A stretch of 64,000 bases of DNA, from positions 18,288,628-18,352,627 of the forward strand of contig JAKZAP010000010.1 of the NCBI GenBank assembly GCA_023053575.1, in the 5' to 3' direction. The first letter of the stretch is position 1, and each line of letters opens with the position of its first letter. The notes below the pieces were generated by a model, which had not been told where the DNA came from, searched no databases, and saw only the letters and a list, made by a program, of their open reading frames with translations. The DNA comes from Branchinecta lynchi. Its lineage: Eukaryota; Arthropoda; Branchiopoda; Anostraca; Branchinectidae. The position numbers were made by a program, and so were the translations under genes. Below are positions 36,301 through 48,300 of this stretch, piece by piece.

Positions 36301-39300
36301 CCCCCCCCCACCCCCCCCCACCTTTTTGAGATTCGGTAAAATTTTGGGCCGGAGGCCCAAGATTTTATTAAAATTTCTCGGTATTTTTTTCGGTTTACGG
36401 GGATTCGGTAGTTATACAGGATCATAAATAGGCTATCTGTACAAATCTCTTCGGTATAATGATCGCGATTCGGTATAATTGCCAGTATTCGGTAGTTATC
36501 ACGAATTTGGTGAGAGAATTTACTGAAATCATTTGGTAATTTTTCGATGCCGGAACTATTCGGTATATTTATGGAGATTCCGCAGTTACACAGACTCCCG
36601 AATAAGCTATTGGTTCGAAATTATTCGGTATCATGATTGGGATTCGGTAATTTATTCAGTATAATTTCCAGGAAGTTAACCACGAATCCTGACTTTGTTC
36701 CAGTTTCGACGAAAGTATACCGAATATGAATATTGTTCTTTCTTAGTCTTTCGTCTTTCGATACCAAAACAATTCGGTATAATAACCGGGATACGGTAGT
36801 TATACAGAATCCCGAACACGCGATCGGTCTAAACTTATTCGGTATAATAACTGGGATTCAGTAACTTATTCGTTCTAATTGCCAGGAGTCGGAAGTTACA
36901 ACGAAGAAGTCGAGTGAAGCACTGGCCACAGACAAAAGTGATGATCTATGATATCATCGATAGTCCTTACTTTTATTTTGGATCCCAAATCGAATATCGA
37001 ATCATAAATATTTCGAAAATTCCGCCTGCAGCATTTTTCGTAATATTCTCTATTTTGTGGAAGGGCGCGTCATTTGACGTCATTTGTCACGTCATTTTTA
37101 AGCCACTTTTAGGATTGAGATTTCGAAACATTAAAAACTAAAATTTGGATGGAAATTAAATCTGGAAGGAAAAAAAAAAAAAAAAAATTCGCCTGCGGCG
37201 CTCACTTTATGTGATCATAGGTAGTATATTGACTAGACTACAGTTGCTGTTGCTGCCGGAACGTCGCTCCATCTGGTTCTCGGTATTACATCAACGGTAA
37301 ATGATAGTAAATTTGTAAGAGAAGCAGTAAAATTTTAGCCTACAAAAACAAATGGATTTTGAAAATTTGCCTGCGGCGCTCGATTTAATTTGCTATTGGC
37401 TATAACAGATAGTAGCTGTTACTGCAATCATGCCCGGCAATACATTCTCCATGTGGGCTTCGCCAAAACGTCGCCTAATAGTTGGCTTATCATCGTCCAT
37501 GCTGCCTTTTATTGTTACTCTTCCTATGTAATCGTTTCTGTTCCATAATTTAAAGCTCGAATTCTTGGTTCTAGGATTCGGTAAAATTTTGGCTCTGCAC
37601 CCCCCCCCCCCCACCGAAAATGCACTTGCGACGCCCCTGCTCTCCACTCTAAGTGTTTTCCAAGATTTCCGGTTTCCCCCTCCAACTCCCCCCCAATGTC
37701 ACCGGATCCGGTCTGGATTTAAAATGGAGCGTCTGAGACACTAGATCCTTCCATATATCAAGTTTCATTAAGATTCGATAACCCGTTCGTAAGCTAAAAA
37801 TATCTCATTTTTCCTAATTTTTCCTGATTCCCCCTCCCTCCACTTCCCTCCAGATGGTTGGATCAGGGAAGCGACTATTTCTGATTTAATCTGGTCCAGT
37901 CCCAATATACCTGCCAAGTCGTCCTAACTTAGGATCGTCCTAGCTTATCTGGAAGTGCCCGAACCGGGACCGACAAACCGACAGACCGACTGACGGACAG
38001 AAATTACAATCGCTGTATGGCACTTGGCCGAAGGCAAGTGTCATAAATCTTTCTGGTAAGGCATACAACAAAATACAAGCGGATAGAGGTACCACAAATC
38101 ACATGGAAATTCCACTATTTGAAAATCGATTTTCCGTGAATAGCGGAACAACGAAGTAACGCATTTTCAGCGGGTCTTCAAGCCAATTTAAGTGAAGGGG
38201 TGACGGGTAACTAGACTGTCCTATCCCAGCCCTTTTCGGTTACGCATAGATTACTCGCTGCGCGGCCTTTGATTCTGAGCAACACAATGCATATAAGAGC
38301 ATAGAAAACTAGAGAGCCATTATAGTATAATGGGGAAAATGCATTCCATCTGCAACTGCAGTGATTGTTTTTAAAGAAATGCCACCTTTTACTTCTGCCC
38401 CCCCCCCCCCCCCTCCCCGATGGGTCTAGAAATCAGGATAGGGAAGATTAGCTTATCTGAAAGTTTACCTTATCTTCAGCGACGGGATCGGCGCCACTTT
38501 GAATCAGCATGTTAAACATGGACGTTCTTTTCTCTTTTCTAGTCAACAGCCCGCAGAAATGAGTGGGGCATCGACCATCGACGTCCTTTAGGGAAACCAG
38601 GGAAGGGGCGTTTGCAAGGAGATACCGGACAAGTTCCTCGTGTCCAAAACCAACTGCCTGAAAATAACAAGGGTCAAAGCACAACCCTTACCAGAACGAT
38701 TCATCAAGCTATACTGGTTCAGGCATTGACCTGTGGAATTACAGATTTCATTGTTGACACTTCTCGGCTCTGTCCAGACTTCACACAGTCCAAAGAGGGG
38801 GTTCGAGTCATAGTATTTGAAAACTAGGCGCGCCGTGGTTAAAACTGGAAAAAAACAACTAAAAGAGAAGGAGACTGAATTTTTTTTTTTTAAACGATTT
38901 TGAAAAGGAGTAAAATAAGGGATTTGACCAGTTGCAGGGCAGACAGTTTGTCTCTTGGGGGAGAGAAGGCAGTACATTGGAGTGTCAAAGGGCATATCCG
39001 GTGGGCGGTGTGTGATATAGATGTGTAGTAGTATGGATGAAGACTTGAAATTTCTTGAAAAACTAATTGTGTGAATAGGAAGTTTTGAATTTTTTCTGAA
39101 ATTTGTGGAATGAATGAAAGTGAAGCGGATGAACAACTGATGTGTAATTGTTTTGGAATTGTTATAAATAGTCGGCGAGGTTTCTCAGGATAGCCTGAGT
39201 CCAAAGGGATGGGTGCTTAGTGGGTATTACTGTTATTTTACTATTGTTTTTGTATGGCACTTGCAGCCTCTGGCTCAGATCCGACAACTATTGGGGGGGG

Positions 39301-42300
39301 GGGGGGGAATACGTGACCCACTTAGACTGAGAGATCGGGATGGAGCTTTGTGGCAATAACAAACAGATGCTAGGTAAATCATTTACTGAATCGGATTGGC
39401 TACAGGCCCCATGGGGGAGTTGGGGGGGACCGGAAATCTCGAGAAACGGCTAGAATGGATCGCGAGGAAGCAGATTGAAACTTGCTGGGAAGAACAAACA
39501 TCTGCTCCATGTAAATCTTTGACACAATTTGACTGGCTCCGGACACTTGAGGGGGGGGGGGGTCCCGGAATTCCGGTTTTTGGGATTTTCACGACGAAAC
39601 TTGGCAGGCATATCAGGTCAAACTGATACCCGGTCAAACTGACTTGGAATAAAAAAAAATCCTCGATATGATAATCTTGGGAGGAGTTGAGGGAGGGGAA
39701 TCCGGAATATTGAGTCATGCGTACCTTTGAAACGGGTGATCTGATTCGAGTGAAATTTAATAATTGAACGGAGGACATTTTTCATTTCTGGACCGAATGC
39801 GACAGTTATTGGGGGGGGGGGGGGAATACTTGACCCGCTTACACTGGTGTGATCGGGATCGAACTTCGTGGGAATAACAAGCAGATGCTCTGGATTCATC
39901 ATTTACAGAACCGGATTGGCTCCGGGTATTGTGGGTGGAGTTGGAGGGGGGGGGGGGGGTCTGGGATTTCGGTGATAGCGAGCTGATGTACTTCCAGATG
40001 TGCTAGGATGATGAAACTTCGCTGGAATATTAGAGATTCAACAACATTTGCTTAGAAATTCCTACTTCCCGAATCCGATTATTCCTTAAACAACCAATGT
40101 TGACCGCAAAGGAAAAAAAAATACTTTTAAGCAATATATGCATTTTCATGATGCCCATCAGCCCATTATCATTTTTACCTCAAGGGTTTTGCTTACAAAT
40201 GAAGTTCTATTTCCCTTAGAGTGCGCATCTCAACCGCAAAGTCGAAACTTACTTTTGATCAATCAAAACTCTCAACCCATGCAAGTGTCATATGAGCTTA
40301 CAGCTCTTGTTGTTTGTTAGTATTTATTTTTCATGCATTTTCCATAGCTTTTAGAGAGAAGAAATCTTATTTTATCTATAGACCTGCTGAACTAACAAGT
40401 CTGCCAAAAGGAAAACAAAACTTGAACGTTCTCATACCCTCAATTAGGGTGTTTTGCTCTAATTGATATCCTGAATTTAAAACGACAACATTCAGAATTA
40501 GTTGTATCTTGTTCTTTTTTTTGTACTTCTGCAACCCAAAAAGCCAGGAAATGAGCCAAGTGTGACCATGCTCTGAGAATCATGTGTTTGCAAGAATCTT
40601 CAGGCTGTAGCTGGGAGAAACGAGCCCCCATTAAATAAATGACGTGTCTAGCAACTGCAAGTAGATTGGGGGAAATTGCTTCTTGGAAATTGCAGAAAAG
40701 GAAACTGTGCTGAGGTTTTAAATGAGACAAACAATTAGTCTTGAAACTGGAGAGTAGTCTCTGCATTTTGATTTATTTCGGAGAGGAATAATCAGACCAC
40801 ATCAACGAAAAAGGGCCTGGGGCTTAAACTTTCTTGACTAATAATGCCATTCCATGTTTCCGAGAAGGGAGTACATTGTAAAAAGTTTCTCCGAGTAAGG
40901 ATTAAAGTTGACTGCAGTATTTGCTACTTGGATTTTTCTTATCTCTACTTGGACAGACTAATCCGAATTAGAGATAAGATTATCTTTTAGAGTCAAGACT
41001 AATCCCAGAAGCAATCCCCTGCAAGATTTGTTTTGTACAGTTTACTCACCTGAGTATCGGTTTTCTGAATCTCAACGGCTGCTTCTCGAATAATTTGATT
41101 GAGTTCCGTGACTGTTGCAAGGATTATGGATTTTCCCAAACATACATTTCCAAATCTGTTTCCATTGAATAAGCTATACATAAACTTTACTTTTTCTGTA
41201 TGTTACACAGAAGATAGTTTCAGACTGGCCTGACACATCACAATGCCAACCACCTCTCTTCTTCAGCGCCGACGGAAAATTTCGAAGAAAAAGGCCAAAA
41301 AGAGAATGAAGGCCATCAAACAGAACAACACCGAAGCAAGCGGAGAACCAACAAACAACCGAAGATGAAAATCAAAATTGAAAGAATTCAAAAACTCTAA
41401 ATTTGACACGAGCCACTCACCAACAGACGCGTCACGACTGGGGGGGGAGGGGGGAGACGTCCCCCCAAAGCCGTCAGCCAGTCGGTAAAAAATACGGAGT
41501 CGGCGCGAAGCGCCACGATTTTTCGTGAAAAAATTTGATTTTTTTCATGAAAACAGTCGGTTTTTCTGAAAATTGGTCGATTTTTCGTCAAAATAGTCGG
41601 TTTTTATGGCACTTGAGCTTACTCAAGTGCCATATAGCGATTGTTATTTCTGTCCGTCAGTCCGTCTGTCGGTCTGTCGGTCTGTCGGTCCCGGTTTTGC
41701 TAGTTCGGGCACTTCCAGATAAGCTAGGACGATGAAACTTGGCAAGCATATCAGGAACTGGACCAGATTAAATTAGAAATTGTCGCTTCCTCGATCCGAC
41801 CATCTGAAGGGGAGTGGAGGGAGGGGGAATCCGGAAAAAATAGGAAAAATGAAATATTTTTAGCTTACGAACGGGTGATCGGATCTTAATGAAACTTAAT
41901 ACATGGAAGGACTTCGTGTCTCAGACCCTCCATTTTAAATCCAGACCGGATCCGGTGACACTGGGGGGAGTTAGAGGGGGAAACCGGAAATCTTGGAAAA
42001 CACTTAGAGTGGAGGGATCCGAATGAAACTTGGTGGAAAGTACAAGCAAAAGTCCTAGATACGTGACTGATATAACCGGAACGGATCCGCTCACTTTGGG
42101 GGAGTTGGGGGGGGGGGGAGAAGTCCGAATTTGTAGTGATCCCGCGAGTTCCGTGCTTCCTGATGTGCTGGGACGATGGAAATTGACAGGCATGTCTGGG
42201 ACCCGACCAGCTTAAATAGGAAATCATCAATTCCCCGATTCGACCATCTGGGGGGGAGTGGAGGGACGGTGAAGCCAAAATTTGAGGTATTTTTAGCTTG

Positions 42301-45300
42301 CGAACGGGTGATCGGATCTTGATGAAAATTGATATTTAGGATGACTTCGTGTCTCAGACACCTCACTTTAAATCCGGGCCGGATCCGATGACACTGGGGG
42401 GAGTTGGAGGAGGGAACCGGAAATTTTGAGAAACGCTTAAAGTGGAGGGATCGGGATGAAACTTGGTGGGAAAAACAAGCACAGGTCCTAGAAACGTCAT
42501 TGACATAACCGGACCGGATCAGGGCACTGTGGGGGAGTTGGGGTGGGGAACCGGAAATTTTGAGAAACGCTTAAAGTGGAGGGATCGGGATGAAACTTGG
42601 TGGGAAAAACAAGCACAGGTCCTAGACACGTCATTGACATAACCGGACCGGATCCGATGACACTGGGAGGAGTTGGAGGAGGGAACCGGAAATTTTTAGA
42701 AACGCTTAAAGTGGAGGGATCGGGATGAAACTTGGTGGGAAAAACAAGCACAGGTCCTCGACACGTCATTGACATAACCGGACCGGATCAGGGCACTGTG
42801 GGGGAGTTGGGGTGGGGGTCCGGATTTCTAGCGATCCCGCGAGTTCGGCATACTTCCTGATGTCCTAGGGCGATGAAACTTGGCAGGTATGTCAGGGATC
42901 CGAACAGATTGACTTGAGAACAGCCGTTTCCCCGACCCGACCATCGTGGGGGGAGTGGGTGGATGGGGAGTCCGGAATCTAGTGGTGTGCATAACTTTTG
43001 AACGGGTGATCGGATTTGAATGAAACTTGTCTGGTGAGCTATCGCCTCGGACGTTCAGTGCCACGTCCGAGTCGGGTCCGATACCTGTGGGGATGGGGGG
43101 GGGAGTGGAAAACTCAAGAAACTCTAAAAGTAGAGGGATTGGGACGAAACTTAATGGATGGAACAAGCATTAGGCCTAGATGAAATTGACGGAGCCAGAT
43201 GGTTTCGGGGCTCTGTGGGGGGAGTTGGAGGGGGTTTGCTGGAATTCCGGTAGTCGTGAGTTAGAATAGTTCCAGATGTAAAACGACAACGAAACTTTGC
43301 AGGCATATTAGCGACCCGAATTATCTTGACTTAAAAACCTGACACAACATACCCCCGGAAACTTCCGTTCCTAGATCCGAGCATTTTTGGGGGAGCAAGA
43401 GAAGAGAAATATGGACTTCTATAAATTGCGAACGAGTGGTCTGATTCGAGTGAAACTTCATGGGTGATACGAATCGATGGCCTCGACATGTAAAACATGC
43501 GTTCGAACCATATGCGACCACGATTAGGGGAATTGGGGGTAGGGGGACTTTTGACATGCACAAAAACCAAACGGATGGACCGAATGAGATGCAATTCGAC
43601 AGTGCCGAGTTTATGCGGCCTAGTTTTGTTATTTGGCGTCTGGGCCGGATTCGGCCAAGGTAGGGGGGGGGGGGGGTACTGGAAACTTGCAGATAGGCTA
43701 TGCTCCAATTTCAGTCAAACTTGATGAGGGAATTAAGAGATTGGGCCCGAACCGGCTCCGACAACGTTGGTGGAAAGGGGGGGGGGGGGTACCGGAACTT
43801 TCCAAAAATGCTCAGATTCGAGTGAAACTTGGTAGATGGTATAAACGAAGATGCTTTAGGTGGTCGATTTTTTTTATTCCGAACCAGATTCGGCCACGGT
43901 AGGTGGAAATAGAGTGAGTACCGGAAATCGTGTAGCACGTCTAGGGATCAAACAAATGGATTTATTGGGATGAAAGTTTGAACAGTCATGTGCATTTGCA
44001 ATCGAGACGATGCCGGAACTGCTCAGAAATGAGTGAAACTAAATATCCTATTTCTATTTCCGAACCGCCTTTTTGGATGGCGGGTGTATTTTGTGACGTT
44101 TTCATCTACTTTCTTGTACAGCCTACTCGTACAAGTGCCATATGAGCTCGTAGCTCTTGTTCATGAAAATCAGTGGATTTTTTCGGAAAATCAGTGGTTT
44201 TTTTTACAAAAATTTCATTTTTATTGTTGAAAACAGTCGTTTTTTCTGCAGAAAAAGTCGGTAAAAATTACCAGCCAGTCGGTAAATCCCTCTCCCCCCC
44301 CCAAACATTTTGGCTAGTAACGCCTCTGCTCACCAATACCCACGAATAACAATTACAAAACTGTTCTCGCTTGGTACTAGCAAGTGATTGTTAAATGAAA
44401 TTGAGTTTCGAAGAATTCCAAATGTTGCTGCAATACTTCACATTGACTAGGCAACGTTATTCTAGTGAAATTTTTAGTTTCACAGAATTATTTCTTACTC
44501 AGAATCTGGCTAGAATCGCATCAGTATTTCCTCTTACCCTGTATGTTTTTTAGCGAAATGTTTGGTTTTGATCATTAATCTAACCCTCTGAATTTGAGAA
44601 TCTGAAAGCAAATGACGCCAGAAGACCCAGGATTTATTGTGGAAAATATTCGGTGCAAATACTGATGCCTTGATCACATCGAGTGTTGCACACTCTCAAT
44701 TTTAGTGTGCAACAAGTGCCCGGTGCCACGGAGCCCGTTCGTTGCCGGCATCGTTTGCCGACTGTTAGCACATTGAAATCAGCACGTTTAGAAGCGGAAA
44801 TTATCTTTTTGGGCCTTCCCGGGAAAAGGTGTACAGCAGGTGTTCGGGAGTGGGTAACCTCTCGAATCACGCGTGTTTAAAAATCCTGCCAAAGTGGTAA
44901 GGCAACCGCTAGAAGAATCTCTTCGAAATACTCTTGATGACTATCTCTCCTTGCCGATCCAAAATCCCCGGCCTCTCCGGTATCTAGCGGAAGAACGGCA
45001 GAAGTGGTGTCACAGCTGCTGTCAGAGATCGCGGTGATTGATTGACACAGGATTTGAGTCGTTGAGTTTGAGTCGTACGGAGACGCTTACTCCTTCTTCC
45101 TGAGGATCGCTGGCATGTTTGGACTTAGTCATATGAGTATTGGCTTACCTTGTGCAGGATTGTTCGTCCGGTAGAATCCCGACTCAGCAGGACATCCACA
45201 GGGATAACTTCTCGCAAAAAATACACAAGGTGTCCCCCAACGGCGGCTTCATGAGTGCTGTGAATGAGCTTCTGCAACATAGATGCAAAAAAAGAATCAT

Positions 45301-48300
45301 CTCAGATAATCATTTGCTCGAACCTAATCGTCTCATTAATTTTCATTTCTGAGGCTTAGAACTTCCGAAATTATTTTGTCCATCCTAATGGCGCTACACT
45401 GATTTAAATAGGACATAGTACTTTTGTGATTGTTGACCCGATGAAAAATTTATCTCAAAATAGTACTATGAAGTAGTACGAAAAAGTAGCATGCAGTACT
45501 AACTGATGCTACTACATGGTTCTACTTCAAGGCTACCGTGTTACTACATACTACTATATGCTACTATTAGCAAGACTGGATGCTTCTATGGCAAGACAGG
45601 ATGCTACTGGATACTACTACTTAAGATTGAACCAGTCTGAGGCACATTAAATGATAGTATTCTTTGATATTACATAGTATTATATGCAACTTTTTCGTAC
45701 TACTACCATACTACTACGCAGGCTACAAATTTTTCATCGGGGAAATACCAAGGATGTATCACGTGAGTACTTGGGCAGCTGAAATTTTAAATAAACTCAC
45801 ATATACAGATAAAGAATAGATTTCGACTACTTCGGCCGCGAAAAAAAAAGAAAGGGCACTACCCCTATTGTAATTTGTTATTCTGCTTCCTTTTGAGTTA
45901 AGAAATAGTATTAATCGTTATCATTCTTTCTTGTCCTCCTTCCTTGTTCTAATTCTTCTCCAGTCTTACGGCACTACACTGATTTCTGCATCTGACATGT
46001 TTGGCTGAAGCCAGGCTGATGCGGTTGAGGCTTCCGCTTATTGCTTCCGAAGAGGTATATGGTCAGAGAGACCAGTTATGCAATTGTTTGATGTTTATGA
46101 TCCATAGAGTGTTTGTTTCTTGAAAAAACACAGCAGAGTTCCGAAGGAGCCAGGTATGCCAGAATAATGGGACAGAGACGGTTGCATGCAAGGACAAAGA
46201 GTTATGTTCTATCCACGCCACGGTCTTGTCTGTTTGTTTCTAGAGTAATTGTTTATTATTACCCAAGTGTTTTCTGTTGTTAATTTACTCCACTATCTCT
46301 ACTGGATAGACTAGAGCAAAACAAATACTCCTTCACAGATTTCCTCATTCGTGCCTCTAGCGGCAGATTACGGCGTCCGAAGTATTGTAACAGTTTTGCA
46401 TCACTTTCGTAGTTGTCTGAGGTATCCCAACTAAAGGAATATAATATTAAAGCAACAAACACCAAACAAAACTGAATGGGTTTCATTTCAATCTGAAACA
46501 CCTGGCTCTTGGCTTATATTAAATTTTCAGTTGATTATATCCGTCTGACTGTTTCAGTGGCACACAAAAAAGGTGGTTTAACTCTAGAGAAGTGTTCATA
46601 GGAACATACGAGCAGTCTAATATTTACAACACAAAAAATTTTCTTCTCTACTTTTTGGGATCCCAAAACGTAAGTGGAGGGATACCTATGACATCGCAAA
46701 AGTTGTCCGTCTGTCCGTCCGTCCGTCCGTCCTTCCGTCCGTCCGTCTGTCCGTCCGTCTGTAAGCACGATAACTCTCGAAGGGAATGAGATATTTTGAT
46801 GAAACTTGGTGTGAGGGTTCGTTGGGTCGTTGGACCAGTCAAGTTCGTAGATGGGCTTTGTAGCTCTACATTTAGGGGTGGGGGAGGGGATTCAAATTTA
46901 GGGACAAACAAAATGTTTTGAAACAGCTAATGTGATAGTCGATTATGGGGTAAGAAGACATGCTGAACACGATGGTGAAAACCATTTCGTCATCGGACAA
47001 GTAGTTCGCCCGAAAAGTTTGTTGAAAGTAAAAGTTTTATTTGAAGTTGATTAGATGTTCGATTTAGGGGTAGGAAGACATGCTGAAGACGATGGTGAAA
47101 ATTATTTTCTCGACGGACAAGTATTTCGCCTGGAATCCGGCTCAAACCGGAAAGTTTGTTGAAAGTAAAAGTTTTATTTGAAATTGATTAGATGTTCGAT
47201 TTAGGGGTAGGAAGACATGCTGAAGACGATGGTGAAAACTATTTTCTCGACGGACAAGTATTTCGCCCGGAATCCGGCCCAAACCGGAAAGTTTGTTGAA
47301 AGTAAAAGTTTTATTTGAAGTTGATTAGATGTTCGATTTAGAGGTAGGAAGACATGCTGAAGACGATGGTGAAAACTATTTTCTCGACGGACAAGTATTT
47401 CGACCGGAATCCTGCCCAAACCGGAAAGTTTGTCAAAATGAAAAGTTTTATTTGGAGTTGATTAGATGTTCGATTTAGGGCAAGAAGACATACTGAACAC
47501 TTAAATGAAAACAAGTTTCTACCCGGACATGTATAGTTCGTCCGGAATCCGGCCAAAACCGGAAAACTGTTGGAAGTCAAAGTTTTATTTCTAGTTGATT
47601 AGGTAAGCGATTTAGGGGTAAGAAGAGATGCTGAGTCCCTGTATGACAATCATATTTTACCCGGACATATAGTTCGACCGGAATCCGGCTGGAATCGGAA
47701 AATTTGTTATAAGCTAAATTTCTATTTGAAGTTGATTAGATGTTCATTACTGGGGAAAGAAGATACCCTGATTTCGTGTTTGAGCTTTCTTTTTTCGCCG
47801 GACAAGTAGTTCTGGAGTTCGGCCGGAACCGGGAAATTAGTAGAAGTGGCAGGAAGTTTTCGTCAAAACAGATATGATAGGGGTGAACACACATGCTGAA
47901 TCCAAATCTGAACTTGGTTTTCTCAGGTGATTAGCTATTTTGCCTTAATCTGTTTCTGAATTTTAATTGTAAAAATGTTCAAGGAGTCTGGCGAAGACTG
48001 GATCTGGCTAAGACAAGACCCTGTTGTCTGGATCAGATATTGAATTTTTGGGATCCCATCGAAACCTTTGGTCTTGTTATTCATGCATTCATTTTTATTC
48101 GTGGGTCTTTTAGATTTGGTCTTTAGGTCAAATGTTCAGTCTAGTTTTCTATTCTAGAAGGTCTCGGTCTCAGCACAGACTAGGGCAAATCCCCTTCGAA
48201 CCTCCAAGGGATGGATATATTTTTTCTTTGGTTGCGGGGATTGAAAAAAATATAGGATCTTACCATCAGTTGAGGAATTCCTTCCAAAAACTGTCGTACC

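Noticed and set aside
40999..41181. Minus ORF with donor-like CAG|gtgagt (ELNQIIREAAVEIQKTDTQ) between ankyrin exons 2 and 3
   Set aside because: Exon 2 (GRTILHK) joins exon 3 (AVGFGHEEL) perfectly without it. Its acceptor does not fit phase 0, and it abuts a MITE.
41251..41370. Basic plus ORF of 41 codons (LLQRRRKISKKKAKKRMKAI)
   Set aside because: A-rich low-complexity sequence with no supporting signals. Likely the complement of a pyrimidine-rich intron.
42400..42820. CRISPR-like array
   Set aside because: The near-identical 134-bp units are contiguous tandem repeats without short repeats and unique spacers. The host is a eukaryote.
46535..46911. Asp-Gly-Arg-Thr repeat ORFs
   Set aside because: They are translations of the GTCC microsatellite.
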